64,000 nt of DNA from JBGOTP01 sp963717075 (GTDB lineage Bacteria; Acidobacteriota; Vicinamibacteria; Vicinamibacterales; CAVVIG01). Position 1 is the first letter of the stretch; every line of letters starts with the position of its first letter. The position numbers were made by a program, and so were the translations under genes. Shown one piece after another: positions 15,823 through 26,280 of this stretch. The stretch is taken from the NCBI GenBank assembly GCA_963717075.1, contig CAVQVI010000034.1, forward strand, positions 496,001 to 560,000. Direction: 5' to 3'. The notes under the pieces were generated by a model. That model saw nothing but the letters and a program-made list of their open reading frames with translations, did not search any database and was not told the DNA's origin.

Positions 15823-18800
15823 CTGTCCAGCCTTATGCCGCATTGTGGTGCAAGAGCAACGGTTCGTTTCTCGAAGGCGCTACTGAGCCTGACGAGCTGA
15901 TCGAGCATGCCAATGCCCTGGGCGTGTCCGCGCTGGCGCTCACCGATCGCGACGGCGTGTACGGCATTGTGCGGGCCCACGTGAGCGCCCGTGCGTGCAA
16001 GACGACTCTCATCATCGGCGCGCAGGTGACCGTGGGGGCCGTGACTGTCGAGGGGGACGCGTCCCGCGCGACATCTCACACTTCATCGACGATCGTGCTG
16101 CTCGCACAGGATCGGCACGGCTACGCGAATCTGTGTCGGCTCCTCACCGTTGGCCGCCGACGCCGGCCGAAAGGGGAGTCGCTCGTCACGTGGGAAGAAG
16201 TCTGCGGTCATGCGTCGGGACTTCTGGCGCTCTGGGGCGGCGACGCCAGCCTGCTCGTTCGAGAGTCCGACGTGGAACTGCACTTGGTCGCTGGGATGGT
16301 GCGCGAGTCGTTCGGCGATCGACTCTACGCCATGGCTGCGCGTCATCGGCGCGACACGGAAGTGGCAGAAGAGGCCCGGCTGCGCACGCGATCCGTTCGC
16401 TACGGCCTGCCGATCGTCGCCGCAGTGGAGGTCCTGTATCACCATCCGATGCGGCGACGACTGCAGGATGTGATGACGTGCATTCGCCACGGAGTGACGA
16501 TTCACAGCGCCGGCCGGCTGCTGAAGCCGAACGCCGAGCACGCGCTGCTCAGCCTCCAAGATTTCACGTCGCTCTTTGCCGACGATCCAGCCGCGGTCGC
16601 ACGCACGATGGAAATCGCCTCGCGCTGCAGCTTCTCGTTGAGCCAGCTCCGTTACCGCTATCCCGCCGAACAGGTGCCGGGAGGCATGACCTCTTCGGCA
16701 TGGCTGCGTCGACTTGCGGAGGACGGTCTTCGAAAGAAGTGTCAGGGTGATGTGCCGGCTGAAGTCGCGACGCAGCTCGACAAAGAGTTGTGTCTCATCG
16801 AGGAGCTGGATTACGGCGGCTACTTTCTGACGATGCACGATATCGTCGAGTTCTGTGCGCGCAAGGAGATTCTCTGTCAGGGGCGAGGATCGGCGGCCAA
16901 CTCGGTGGTCTGTTATGCCCTCGGCATCACCGTGGTCGATCCGCGGCGGATCGAGCTGCTCTTTGAGCGGTTTCTTTCGAAAGAGCGCGATGAGCCGCCT
17001 GACATCGATCTCGACGTCATGCACGAGCGACGCGAAGAGGTCATCCAGCACATCTACGAGAAGTACGGCCGTGCCCACGCGGCGATGGTGGCCAATGTCG
17101 TCCGTTACCAGCCGCGCTCGGCCGTACGCGACGTCGGCAAGGCGCTCGGGTTGACGGAGACGACGATCGATCGGGTTGCGAAACTGCTGTCGCATCACGC
17201 GGAGATGTCAGCGGAAGCCCTTCGGCATGCGGGTCTCGATCCGGAAACGCCGCTGCACCGGCATTTTCTTCAGTTGAGCCGCGAGATACTCCGTGCGCCA
17301 CGGCATTTGTCGATCCATCCGGGCGGGTTCCTCCTCGGCCACGAGGCGGTGCACGACATCGTGCCGATCGAGAACGCGACGATGGCGGATCGGACGGTCA
17401 TCCAGTGGGACAAGGATGATGTGGAAGCGATCGGGTTGTTCAAGGTGGATATTCTCGGGCTCGGCGCGTTGACGCAGCTCGATCGCATCTTTCGGCTGCT
17501 GTCGTGTCACCGTGGCATCGACCTGTCGATCGGATCGATCCCTGAAGGCGACGGTCCGACCTACGACATGATCTGCGAGGCCAAGACGGTCGGGGTTTTT
17601 CAGATCGAGTCACGCGCGCAGATGTCGATGCTGCCGCGCCTGAAGCCGCGCCGGTATTACGACCTCGTCATTCAAATCAGCATTGTGCGGCCCGGGCCGA
17701 TCTCGGGCGGCATGGTCCATCCGTATCTGCGCCGGAGAAGCGGGGAAGAGCAGGTCACCTACCCGCACCCGTGCCTGGAGTCTGTCCTTTCCAAGACTGA
17801 AGGTGTCCCGCTTTTTCAGGAGCAGGTGATGCGTCTGGCGATTGTGGCGGCGGATTACACCCCCGGGGAAGCCGATCAACTGCGCCGCGACATGGCCGCA
17901 TGGCGCCGCTCCGGACGGCTCGAGCGGCACCGTGAGCGGCTCATCTCGCGGATGCAGGCGAAAGGCATCGCGCTCGAGTTCGCGGAGCGGGTCTTCGAGC
18001 AGATCAAGGGCTTCGGTGAATACGGATTTCCAGAGAGCCACGCCGCCTCGTTCGCGATCATCAGCTACGCCTCGTCGTATCTCCGGCGGCACTATCCGGC
18101 GGAGTTCACGTGCGGGCTGTTGAACGCGCAGCCGATGGGGTTCTATTCCATCGCCACGATCGTCGAGGACGCCAAGAGGCAAGGCCTGGACGTGCGGCCC
18201 GTGGACGCGCAGCGGAGCGCGTGGGATTGCACACTCGAGGATGTTGAACGGCCGGCGCCGTGTCGCTGCGGGTCTGTGGACTCCTCTCACGATCGCCGAT
18301 TTGCCGTGCGCATGGGGCTTCGCTTCGTGAAGGGATTCGGCGAGAAGGATGGCGACAGGTTTCTCGCTGCGCGCAAGATCGCGCCGTTTGTGTCGCTCGC
18401 GGATGTGGCGCGTCGGACAGGATTGGATCGGCAGGCGCTCAGTGCGCTGGCCGAAGCGGGCGCGTTCGAGAGCCTCGGCCTGTCGCGACGATCTGCGCTG
18501 TGGGAGGTGCCCGGCGCCGTGAGCGAGACGCGCATGACGCTGACGCTTTCAGATCCCCTTTCACCTCCCGACGTCGTACCCGGGCCGGCATTCCTGCCGC
18601 TCGACGCGGGAGAGACGATTACGTGGGACTATCGGGCGTCTTCGCACAGCGTGCGCGGTCATCCGATGGCGTCAATGCGGCCATTGTTTCAGCGTCAGGG
18701 GTTGCCTGATGCGAAGACCGTGCAGGCGATGTCGTCGGGGACCAGGGTGCGTTATGCGGGTCTCGTGATTTGCCGTCAGCGTCCGGCGACGGCGTCCAAG

Positions 18801-19022
18801 GTGACCTTCATGACCCTCGAGGACGAGACCGGCTTCGTCAATCTCGTGATCTGGGATCGCGTGTTCCAGACCTACTCGGTGGTGGCGCAGACGGCGTCAC
18901 TGCTCGGCGTCACCGGCACGATCGAGTCGAAGGAGAATGTGGTCCACCTGATCGCCGAGCGCCTGTGGATTCCGCGTTCAGTCAACGTGCGAGCATCGAT
19001 CAAGAGCCGCGACTTCCACTAG
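15810..19022 (+). CDS. dnaE2: DnaE2 error-prone DNA polymerase III alpha subunit
   Basis: This 1070-residue protein is DnaE2, the C-family polymerase of damage-induced mutagenesis. It has an N-terminal PHP domain (SALALTDRDGVYGIVRAH), the palm with the aspartate motif PPDIDLDVMHERREE, and a fingers region (QIESRAQMSMLPRL and PLFQEQVMRLAI). An OB-like domain near the C-terminus (FMTLEDETGFVNLVIWDRVF) is complete. The start at 15810 overlaps imuB by 13 bases, and a further upstream extension would only run across imuB in the wrong frame. Length is normal. With ImuA and ImuB it forms the mutasome, used when cells survive DNA damage. Confidence 0.93.
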   Translation: MRGVTVQPYAALWCKSNGSFLEGATEPDELIEHANALGVSALALTDRDGVYGIVRAHVSARACKTTLIIGAQVTVGAVTVEGDASRATSHTSSTIVLLAQDRHGYANLCRLLTVGRRRRPKGESLVTWEEVCGHASGLLALWGGDASLLVRESDVELHLVAGMVRESFGDRLYAMAARHRRDTEVAEEARLRTRSVRYGLPIVAAVEVLYHHPMRRRLQDVMTCIRHGVTIHSAGRLLKPNAEHALLSLQDFTSLFADDPAAVARTMEIASRCSFSLSQLRYRYPAEQVPGGMTSSAWLRRLAEDGLRKKCQGDVPAEVATQLDKELCLIEELDYGGYFLTMHDIVEFCARKEILCQGRGSAANSVVCYALGITVVDPRRIELLFERFLSKERDEPPDIDLDVMHERREEVIQHIYEKYGRAHAAMVANVVRYQPRSAVRDVGKALGLTETTIDRVAKLLSHHAEMSAEALRHAGLDPETPLHRHFLQLSREILRAPRHLSIHPGGFLLGHEAVHDIVPIENATMADRTVIQWDKDDVEAIGLFKVDILGLGALTQLDRIFRLLSCHRGIDLSIGSIPEGDGPTYDMICEAKTVGVFQIESRAQMSMLPRLKPRRYYDLVIQISIVRPGPISGGMVHPYLRRRSGEEQVTYPHPCLESVLSKTEGVPLFQEQVMRLAIVAADYTPGEADQLRRDMAAWRRSGRLERHRERLISRMQAKGIALEFAERVFEQIKGFGEYGFPESHAASFAIISYASSYLRRHYPAEFTCGLLNAQPMGFYSIATIVEDAKRQGLDVRPVDAQRSAWDCTLEDVERPAPCRCGSVDSSHDRRFAVRMGLRFVKGFGEKDGDRFLAARKIAPFVSLADVARRTGLDRQALSALAEAGAFESLGLSRRSALWEVPGAVSETRMTLTLSDPLSPPDVVPGPAFLPLDAGETITWDYRASSHSVRGHPMASMRPLFQRQGLPDAKTVQAMSSGTRVRYAGLVICRQRPATASKVTFMTLEDETGFVNLVIWDRVFQTYSVVAQTASLLGVTGTIESKENVVHLIAERLWIPRSVNVRASIKSRDFH

Positions 19023-19060
19023 CGTCAGAGGACCGCCACGAGCGTCGGAGGAAGACTCGT

Positions 19061-22000
19061 TTACGGACGCGTCGGTAGAGGCACGTCCGTGGCCAGGGCC
19101 CAGTCGACTGTTATGCCAGATGTGTAGTTTGTCGTCGACTGCAGAATCTGCCACACACCGGAGTGGAATACCACAAGGTCGGCCCGGCCGTCGCCATCGT
19201 AGTCACCGGGGATCGGCGTTCCCGCGGTGCCCGCCAGGCTCATCGAAGCGCCGTCCTTGGATCGCAGGATCGTCCACTCAGCGGTGGCTGGGCGGAAGAT
19301 CGCGATGTCAGTGACGCCATCACCGTCGTAGTCGGCCGGCACGGGAACGTCGGCGTCGGCGCCCCATCGTGTCGTGACATGCGTTGTGTAGTTGGTGCTC
19401 GATTGCTGAATCCGCCACTCGCCGGTGCTCGGCCTGTAGAAAGCAGGATCGGTCTTGCCATCACCGTCATAGTCACCGGGCACCGGAACATCCCCACGTG
19501 TCCCCCACAGCGTGACAATCTCCACTCCCGTGCTCGAGGGCAGCATGCGCCATTGCCCGGTTGCGGGATCGTAAACGGCAGCGTCGGTCTTGCCGTCCCC
19601 GTCGTAATCGCCAGGCACAGGAACTTCCGTGCTGGAGCCAAATACGATATCGAAGCTCGTTGCGCTGTCGCTGCTCGATGACAGAACCGACCATGTACCG
19701 GCCGACGGACGATAGTAGGCGAGGTCGGTCTTGCCGTCTCCGTCGTAGTCACCGGGTACCGGGATGTCCGTGTGGAGGCCCCATTGCCGTGTGACATTCG
19801 CCGCATAGTTGGTACTCGACTTCAGCACGCCCCACTGTCCAGTGGAGGGCCGATAGAAGGCCGGGTCGGTTTTCCCGTCACCGTCGTAGTCGCTGAACCT
19901 TAGACCATCCGTGGCCATCCGTTTCGGAACCTGAGTCTCGGACAAGTTGCCATCTCGCGCAGTCGCCGTTCTACTCTGCCTCTGCGGGCCACCGCTGCCT
20001 GTCCTGAGCTGATCGGCTAACTGCATCATCGTATGCAGAGACGCGCTTCCCGTGACGGTCACATTGGTCAGCGTTGCGTTGTTGACCATCGACGGGTTGT
20101 GGCTGGTGACGGCGAGGCCGACATAGACGCGCGTGGGCATCGAAATCGAAGCAGCTGCCCATCAACATCCAGTTTGTGCCGGTGGGCGAGTAGTAGCCGC
20201 TGATCGTCGTGCCACTGCGGACCAGGCGGACCCACTGCGGGGCCATCCCGCCGAACCCGCCGTCAACGGTGCTCTGGTCGCCGCGCGTGACGCGGCGCTG
20301 GAATTTGAAACCCTGTCCGGCGCTCACCAGAGCCATGGCGTTGGGGGCGTTGGCGGTGAGGTCTTCGCGGATCATGACGCCCGCCTTGGCCCAGACGTCC
20401 GTGTTGAGCACGCTGGCGACACGCGCCACGACTTCGCCATCGCCATCGATCGGCTGATAGACGAAGCGGAACTGATCGCTGGTGCCCCAGATATCCGCGC
20501 CGGCGCCGGCCACGGAGAAGGTGCCAGCCGGCATAGGTGGCGTTGCCGGCGAGCGCGGGCCCTCCGATGTCTTGCGAACTCCAGGGCGCCGGCAATCCGG
20601 ACGGGGCGGTGATCTGAAAGGCCGCCCCGTTGCTGGGCACGCCGCCGACGGTCACCACGACGTTTCCGGTCGTCGCGCCGCTCGGCACGGGCACGCCGAT
20701 GCTGGTGGCGCTCCAACTCGTCGGCGTGGCGGCGGTCCCGTTGAATCGCACCGTGCTCGTCCCTGGCGTGGCGCCAAAATTCGCGCCCGTGATGGTGACC
20801 GGGGTGCCCGGGCTTCCGGACGTGGGGGAGAGCGTCGAGATACTTGGCGGCGGCGGCGGCGGCGACGGGGAACCGCCCGTGACCGTGACGTTCGTGAGCG
20901 TGGCGTTATTGATGAGCGCGGTGTTGTGGCTGGTGACGGCGAGGCCGACATAGACGCGCGTGGGCATTGAGATCGAATCGCTGCCCATCAACACCCAGTT
21001 CGTGCCGGTGGGCGAGTAGTAGCCGCTGATCGTGTTGCCACTGCGGACCAGGCGGACCCACTGAGGGGCCACTCCGCTGAACCCGCCGATGCTGGTGCTC
21101 AAGTCACCGCGGGTGACGCGCCGCTGGAAGCCCATGCCGTTCCCGGCGTCACCCGAGCCATGGCATTGGGGGCATTGGCGGTGAGGTCTTCGCGGATCAT
21201 GACGCCCGCCTTGGCCCAGACGTCCGTGTTGAGCACACTGCCGACACGCGCCACGACTTCGACCATCGCCATCAATCGGCTGATAGACGAAGCGAAACTG
21301 ATCGCTGGTGTCCCAGATGTCGACGCCGGCGCCCGCCACGGAGAAGGTGCCAGCCGCGTAGGTGGCGCTGCCGGCGAGCGCGGGCCCTCCGATGTCTTGC
21401 GAACTCCAGGGCGCCGGCAATCCGGACGGGGCGGTGATTTGAAAGGGCACCCCGTTGCTGGCCACGCCGCCGACGGTCACCACGACGTTGCCGGTCGTCG
21501 CGCCGCTCGGCACGGGCACGCCGATGCTGGTGGCGCTCCAACTCGTCGGCGTTGCGGCGGTCCCGTTGAATCGCACCGTGCTCGTCCCGGGCGTGGCGCC
21601 AAAATTCGCGCCCGTGATGGTGACCGGGGTGCCCACGCTTCCGGACGTGGGGGAGAGCGTCGAGATACTTCGGCGGCGGCGGCGACGGGGAACCGCCCGT
21701 GACCGTGACGTTCGTGAGCGTGACGTTATTGATGAGCGCGGTGTTGTGGCTGGTGACGGCGAGGCCGACATAGACGCGCGTGGGCATCGGGATCGACTCG
21801 CTGCCCATCCAGATCCAGTTGGTGCCGGTGGGCGAGTAGTAGCCGCTGATCGTCGTGCCACTGCGGACCAGGCGGACCCACTGAGGGGCCATCCCGCCGA
21901 ACCCGCCGTTGAACGTGCTCGCGTCGCCGCGCGTGACGCGGCGCTGGAATGTGAACCCCTGTCCGGCGCTCACCAGAGCCATGGCGTTGGGGGCGTTGGC

Positions 22001-22842
22001 GGTGAGGTCCTCGCGGATCATGACGCCCCCCTTGGCCCAGACGTCCGTGTTGAGCACGCTGGCGACGCGCGCCACGACTTCGCCATCGCCATCGATCGGC
22101 TGATAGACGAAGCGGAACTGATCGCTGGTGCCCCAGATATCCGACGCCGGCGCCCGCCACGGAGAAGGTGCCGCCGGCATAGGTGGCGCTGCCGGCGAGC
22201 GCGGGCCCTCCGATGTCTTGCGAACTCCAGGGCGCCGGCAATCCGGACGGGGCGGTGATCTGAAAGGCCGCCCCGTTGCTGGGCACGCCGCCGACGGTCA
22301 CCACGACGGTTCCGGTCGTCGCGCCGCTCGGCACGGGCACGCCAATGCTGGTGGCGCTCCAACTCGTCGGCGTGGCGGCGGTCCCGTTGAATCGCACCGT
22401 GCTCGTCCCTTGCGTGGCGCCAAAATTCGCGCCCGGTGATGGTGACCGCCGTCCCCACGCTTCCGGACGATGGAGACAGACTGGTGATAACGGGCGCGGC
22501 AGGCCCAACAATATCGGCAAAGACTTCGGCTGATCTCGGACTGATCAATCCACTGGTGTTCTTTGCCTGGACGACAAAGTAATATCGGAATCCCCCGCTG
22601 AGATTCAGCTGCCAGCTCGTCACATTGCCAACGTCGACGCTGGTCGTATACGAGCCCGATTGAGTTCCATACGAGAGGATGTAGCTGGCGATGTCCGACT
22701 CCGGATTCCGGTCCCATGTCGCGGTCACCGTGGCGGCTCCGAGCTCATGAGCGTTCGAGAGGAGCAATGTGACCACGACAAATATTCGAAGAGTCCACAC
22801 GGCGCTGATGGGAAGGAACGAAAGAGGACTCGATGAAATCAT
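19061..22842 (-). pseudogene. Multi-domain surface protein of repeats, broken by frameshifts
   Basis: The minus strand encodes one protein: a signal peptide, a fibronectin type III-like domain (about 22560-22780), then three copies of an IPT/TIG domain followed by a laminin-G-like domain, and at the C-terminus six calcium-binding-like repeats of the GDYDGDGKTD type. Frames must change at many places, for example near 21262 (extra base), 22143 (extra base), 22434 (extra base), 20155 and 20530, to read through. Restored, it would be about 1,240 residues, secreted and probably adhesive or carbohydrate-binding. Whether the shifts are decay or consensus errors in near-identical repeats is not decidable here. 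Neighbours (dnaE2, an RNA-binding protein) do not point to a function. Confidence 0.7.
20110..22480 (-). repeat. Three tandem units of about 825 bases
   Basis: The same sequence recurs about every 825 bases: the CCAGGGCGCC landmark is at 20581, 21406 and 22227, spacings of 825 and 821. Each unit encodes one IPT/TIG plus laminin-G-like domain. The copies are almost identical, with isolated base changes and single-base gains or losses, so copy number could change by recombination. The 4-base difference in spacing reflects net frameshifts. Confidence 0.8.
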
Positions 22843-23360
22843 CAGGGCATCAAACCAGTCATGTCTGTTGAGTACACCTCAGGCGTAGGCGCGCGGCCGC
22901 GCTGATGGCAGCGAACCAGCCTGGAGGCCTGCGACGCGGACGAGAGCTGCTGCACGCGCGACGTCGAATCGCTCGTGTTCTTCCTGACGCAGTCTGCCCA
23001 GGAAATGGGGCAAGGCTGATTCCAACGTGACGCCATGCGAAACGGTTGAGCGGAGGATGAAGACTCGTGCCGCGAATTTGCTCGCAAACGTGCGGGTGCC
23101 ATGTTGAACGGGGATGTTTTTCCGAGGGGGATAGAAACCCTGGATGAGTTCCGTGTCGCGACGGCGGACTTACCTAGTTACACGATCGTCGTCCGCAATG
23201 TGCGCAGTCGAGCTCGCTGAAGGCGGACTCGCGGTCGGCCGGCTGAGTCCTGACTGAGGCGATGAGTTCGATTCATACGCGAACCGGGTGTGAGTCCTGT
23301 CATCGCACGCTGTGCAAAGTGCGTGCATCGACCAAGAGCCGCGACTTCCTTTGAGGGACG
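22843..23360. other. Intergenic region, no gene supported
   Basis: Nothing clear is encoded. A plus-strand stretch near 22920-23020 reads LEACDADESCCTRDV and SLVFFLTQSAQEMGQG before a stop, which has coding-like composition, but it has no start and no recognised family, so I leave it unassigned. Confidence 0.3.
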
Positions 23361-23369
23361 TGATATACT
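23361..23369 (+). promoter_or_regulatory. Extended -10 promoter of the RRM gene
   Basis: TGATATACT is an extended -10 element (TG-N-TATACT). A start near 23376 would give a leader of about 180 bases before the ATG at 23556. Long leaders are common in cold-regulated RNA-binding protein genes; the -35 is not evident. Confidence 0.45.
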
Positions 23370-23555
23370 TCGTCTTCGGATTTTGCCACGTGCTGTGCCG
23401 CCTGTGGGCGTAACGAGCCTTTCCTGACTCGCTCCTCCTGAAGTTCTGCTAGCCAACGAGACGATATCCACCCGAGAAGTCCGTTTGGGATTCGTCGGGA
23501 CACGTGCGCCATCGAAACGGCGCGGAGTGTCGCATCTGCGACAGAGGAGTCAGTG

Positions 23556-23864
23556 ATGAGTCGAAAGTTATATGTCGGAAATCTTCCGTACGAAACGGGA
23601 GAGACGGAGCTCCAGGCTCTGTTTGCCAGCGCCGGGACCGTCGAAACGGTCAGAGTGATGCGCGACATGGCCACCGGGAGGGCGCGAGGGTTCGCGTTCG
23701 TGGAAATGAGCACGGATGATGAGGCGCAAAAAGCCATCACGGAGTTGAATGACTACCAGCTGGGTGGCCGCGGCCTTACCGTGAATGAGGCGCGTCCGAA
23801 GACGACCAGCGGTGGCGGGTTCGGTGGCGAGGATTCACGCCGCCGCTCCGAGCCGCGCTGGTGA
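23556..23864 (+). CDS. RNA recognition motif protein
   Basis: The 102-residue protein is a single RRM domain with a basic glycine-rich tail. RNP2 reads LYVGNL and RNP1 reads RGFAFVEM, both intact, with the usual beta-alpha-beta spacing, so it should bind single-stranded RNA. The tail (GGGFGGEDSRRRSEPRW) is typical of bacterial and cyanobacterial cold-induced RNA-binding proteins. I chose the ATG at 23556, seven bases after an AGAGGAG, over the GTG just before it. A strong hairpin follows the gene and a cold-shock-domain gene lies next, so the pair may serve RNA handling at low temperature. Confidence 0.9.
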   Translation: MSRKLYVGNLPYETGETELQALFASAGTVETVRVMRDMATGRARGFAFVEMSTDDEAQKAITELNDYQLGGRGLTVNEARPKTTSGGGFGGEDSRRRSEPRW

Positions 23865-23876
23865 CTCTCGCCGAAG

Positions 23877-23908
23877 TGTCAAGGGCGTGGCGTGCCATGC
23901 CCTTGACA
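23877..23908 (+). terminator. Strong hairpin after the RRM gene
   Basis: TGTCAAGGGC at 23877-23886 pairs exactly with GCCCTTGACA at 23899-23908, and the 12-base loop can extend the stem to about 14 pairs. It lies 13 bases after the stop codon. There is no T run, so it may act as a terminator, an RNA-stability element or a protein site. Confidence 0.5.
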
Positions 23909-23997
23909 GTCGTTCCCTCGAGGAGTTTCGTCTGCGTGCATTTGTGCCATCACTTCCTCACGTGCTTTTCGCTCCCGCGCGCAAAGGTGCGTCAGCC

Positions 23998-24255
23998 GTG
24001 TTGAGCAAGTCGTCGCGAACCGATCTTCGTGGGGAGCCCGCCACCGGCCGGATTGCCAGGCTGCTCGTGGGCCAGAGCCGCGGTTTCATCCGCCTGGGCG
24101 ATGATCAAGAGGTGTTCTTTCATCGCAGCGACTTGCGGGACGGCATGGCGTTCAACGATCTCCGGGTTGGAGACATCGTGACCTTCGAGTTGTTCGAGGA
24201 TCCGGTCAGCGGCGCGCGCGCGCTGCGCGTCGCGCAGCCAGCGAACCGGCGATAA
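23998..24255 (+). CDS. Cold-shock-domain protein
   Basis: A GTG at 23998 with AAGGTG upstream opens an 85-residue protein whose core is a cold-shock-like OB fold: GRIARLLVGQSRGFIRL, then DQEVFFHRSDL and FNDLRVGDIVTFELFED. The FFHRSDL and GFI motifs correspond to the RNP2/RNP1 surface that binds single-stranded nucleic acid, although the RNP1 is diverged from the KGFGFI form. Upstream reading in the same frame is not coding-like. It follows the RRM gene by 133 bases, with a strong hairpin in between. The protein probably acts as an RNA chaperone. Confidence 0.75.
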   Translation: MLSKSSRTDLRGEPATGRIARLLVGQSRGFIRLGDDQEVFFHRSDLRDGMAFNDLRVGDIVTFELFEDPVSGARALRVAQPANRR

Positions 24256-24275
24256 GCGCAGCATCCCTCATCCAT

Positions 24276-24294
24276 CCGAGCTCAATTGGCTCGG
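24276..24294 (+). terminator. Six-base hairpin after the cold-shock gene
   Basis: CCGAGC and GCTCGG pair across a seven-base loop 20 bases after the stop codon. No T run follows, so this is a weak candidate that could also sit in the leader of the ferrochelatase gene. Confidence 0.25.
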
Positions 24295-24371
24295 GTCCAA
24301 CCCCGCGGCGCGCTGCGGCGGATTTTCCAGTATCGTGATGATGTGATTTCTCCGAAGGTCGGAGCGACGGG

Positions 24372-25389
24372 GTGACACGCCAGCCGTTCGATGCGGTGCT
24401 GGCAATCGCATTCGGAGGCCCGAATGGACCCAATGACGTGCGCCCGTTTCTCGCTAACGTGCTGCGCGGTCGTCGTGTGTCACCCGAACGGGTGGAGGAG
24501 GTCGCACGCCACTACGATCTCTTCGGCGGCGTTTCACCGCTGTCCGCCATTACGAAGCGGCAGGTCGAGGGTCTGCGGACGCGACTCGCGGCGCAAGGCC
24601 TGGATATTCCGATCTATCTCGGCATGCGCAACTGGCACCCGCTGCTTCCGGATACGCTCGGTCGCATGGCGGAGGACGGAGTACGGCGGGCGATCGGATT
24701 CGTGCTGGCGGCGCACCGCTCCTATTCCAGTTGCACGCAGTACAGACAGAACGTCATGGACGCCCGCAGGGAGATCGTCGCTGCGGGTCTTCCCGATATC
24801 GACATCGTCTACGTCACCGATTGGCACAACCACGAGCGGTTCATTGAAGCGAACACCGGGCACGTGCGGGTGGCGTTCGAGACGCTGCCTTCCGCGCTGC
24901 GGCCCCAGGCGCGCCTCGTGTTCACCGCGCACAGCATTCCCGTCTCGATGCCGGGTGCCGCGCGATATTGTGCGCAGCTGACCGAATCGGCTCACCTGGT
25001 GGCAGCACGCCTGGGGGTGAAAGATTGGTCGCTGGTGTTTCAGAGCCGGAGCGGTCGTCCTGAGGATCCGTGGCTCGAACCGGACATCTGTCAGTACCTT
25101 CGAGCCGAACGCGGCGAGGGGTCTTGCGGCGGCGGTCGTGTGTCCGATCGGGTTTCTCTGCGACCACATCGAGGTGCTCTACGACCTCGATCGCGAAGCG
25201 CGCGAGATTTGCCGGGAAATTGATCTGCCGATGGTCCGGAGCGAGACCGTGAACGACGACCCGATCTTTCTGGACATGATGGCGGACGTGGTTCGGCAGA
25301 CCTGGACCCGCTACCGGACCGGGAGACCGCTCGCCTTGGCGTTCTCTCCGGCGGCCGCGTCGATGCCGGGGCTCGCTCGTCGGCCCTGA
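24372..25389 (+). CDS. hemH: Ferrochelatase, one-base frameshift near 25122
   Basis: Ferrochelatase inserts ferrous iron into a porphyrin in heme synthesis. From the GTG at 24372 the protein has the family core: FGGVSPLSAITKRQVEG, the catalytic-histidine region FTAHSIPVSMPG, and FQSRSGRPEDPWLEPDI. After GEG near 25121 the frame changes, and PIGFLCDHIEVLYDLDREAR, a conserved family motif, is read in the next frame to a stop at 25389. Removing one base near 25122 restores a protein of about 339 residues, the normal length. Since heme is needed by many proteins here, a sequence error is more likely than loss. Protoporphyrin or coproporphyrin as substrate cannot be told. Confidence 0.85.
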
Positions 25390-25437
25390 GCATCGACGTC
25401 GGCTTCACACGCACCGCGCGGCGCGGCCGGTGACCGT

Positions 25438-26256
25438 CTATTTCTTGCGAAGGTGACCGTAGAGGAGCTCTTCGGAGAACTCGACGCACTTGAATTCAAT
25501 GACCTGCGCGTTCTTCTCCGGCCTGCGCACGAGCGGCATGCTGATCTTCCACGGGCGTGTGAACACCGCCGGATCCTCGATCGTGGCTTCGTACATCAGG
25601 ATGTTCGGGCCGGACGGCGTATATCGCTCCACGACGTGAAGCGTGTCGGATGCGAAATTACCCGCGCGGTCGAACCATGCGAGACCGTTGAAACCGGCCA
25701 CGTCGACCACCAGCGTATCGCCGTCCCATCGGCCATGTGAACGACCCATCCAGCTGTCGATCGGCGCCGCTTCGGGCTTGGCTTTGTCCATATGGATCGT
25801 GCGGTTCGCTTCCGCATACCCGTAAACAATCATGATCTTTGTCGTGCCCTGGATGATCTGAAACGGATAGGGCATGTAGGTCGCTCTGGGCACGCCCGGC
25901 ATGTAGCACTTGGCCTCCGGATCCTCGGTCCGCCGATTCTTGAAGTTCTCGTTCCTCTTCTGCAGCGCCTCCGGCTTGTAGGGGATGGGGCCCCCCTCCA
26001 CGACGCCTTGGCCTGGCGGAATCGCTCCAATGGCGCCAAGCTGCGGATAGCCTGCCTGTGCAGGATGGTCCTCCAGGTTCCAGTTCGCCGTGTTCATGAC
26101 CTGCCAGATGCCGTTCACGTTCGGCTTTCCGTCCTGCATGCGCGAAACAGCGTCGGGCTTCGTCTGCCCCTGCGCTCGCGCGGTCAGCGACGGCAAAACG
26201 GCGCTCACGACTAGTGCCGTGGCCGCAACAATAAAGATGTGTTCCCGGTTTCGCAT
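25438..26256 (-). CDS. GRW-family secreted protein (short type, member A)
   Basis: This is one of seven paralogues in the window sharing a set of motifs; I know of no function. The 272-residue protein has a signal peptide (about 1-29). It then reads DGKPNVNGIWQV, KCYMPGVPRATYMPYPFQI, SHGRWDGDTLVVDVAGF, AGNFASDTLHVVERY and YEATIEDPAVFTRPW, and ends EFKCVEFSEELLYGHLRKK. Two cysteines are conserved across the family: one in KCY and one near the C-terminus (EFKC here), which could form a disulfide in the periplasm. A near-consensus promoter lies just upstream at 26281-26309 and a GGAG precedes the ATG. It is the only copy not next to a DUF6152-like or second GRW gene. Confidence 0.75.
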   Translation of the reverse strand: MRNREHIFIVAATALVVSAVLPSLTARAQGQTKPDAVSRMQDGKPNVNGIWQVMNTANWNLEDHPAQAGYPQLGAIGAIPPGQGVVEGGPIPYKPEALQKRNENFKNRRTEDPEAKCYMPGVPRATYMPYPFQIIQGTTKIMIVYGYAEANRTIHMDKAKPEAAPIDSWMGRSHGRWDGDTLVVDVAGFNGLAWFDRAGNFASDTLHVVERYTPSGPNILMYEATIEDPAVFTRPWKISMPLVRRPEKNAQVIEFKCVEFSEELLYGHLRKK

Positions 26257-26280
26257 CGAATCAACTCCAATCCCAGTGCG

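Noticed and set aside
16083..17198. A 371-residue frame antisense to dnaE2
   Set aside because: The antisense of a GC-rich conserved gene; no start context, no domain.
20110..22480. A CRISPR-like array because of regular repeats
   Set aside because: The units are 825 bases long and protein-coding, not short repeats with unique spacers.
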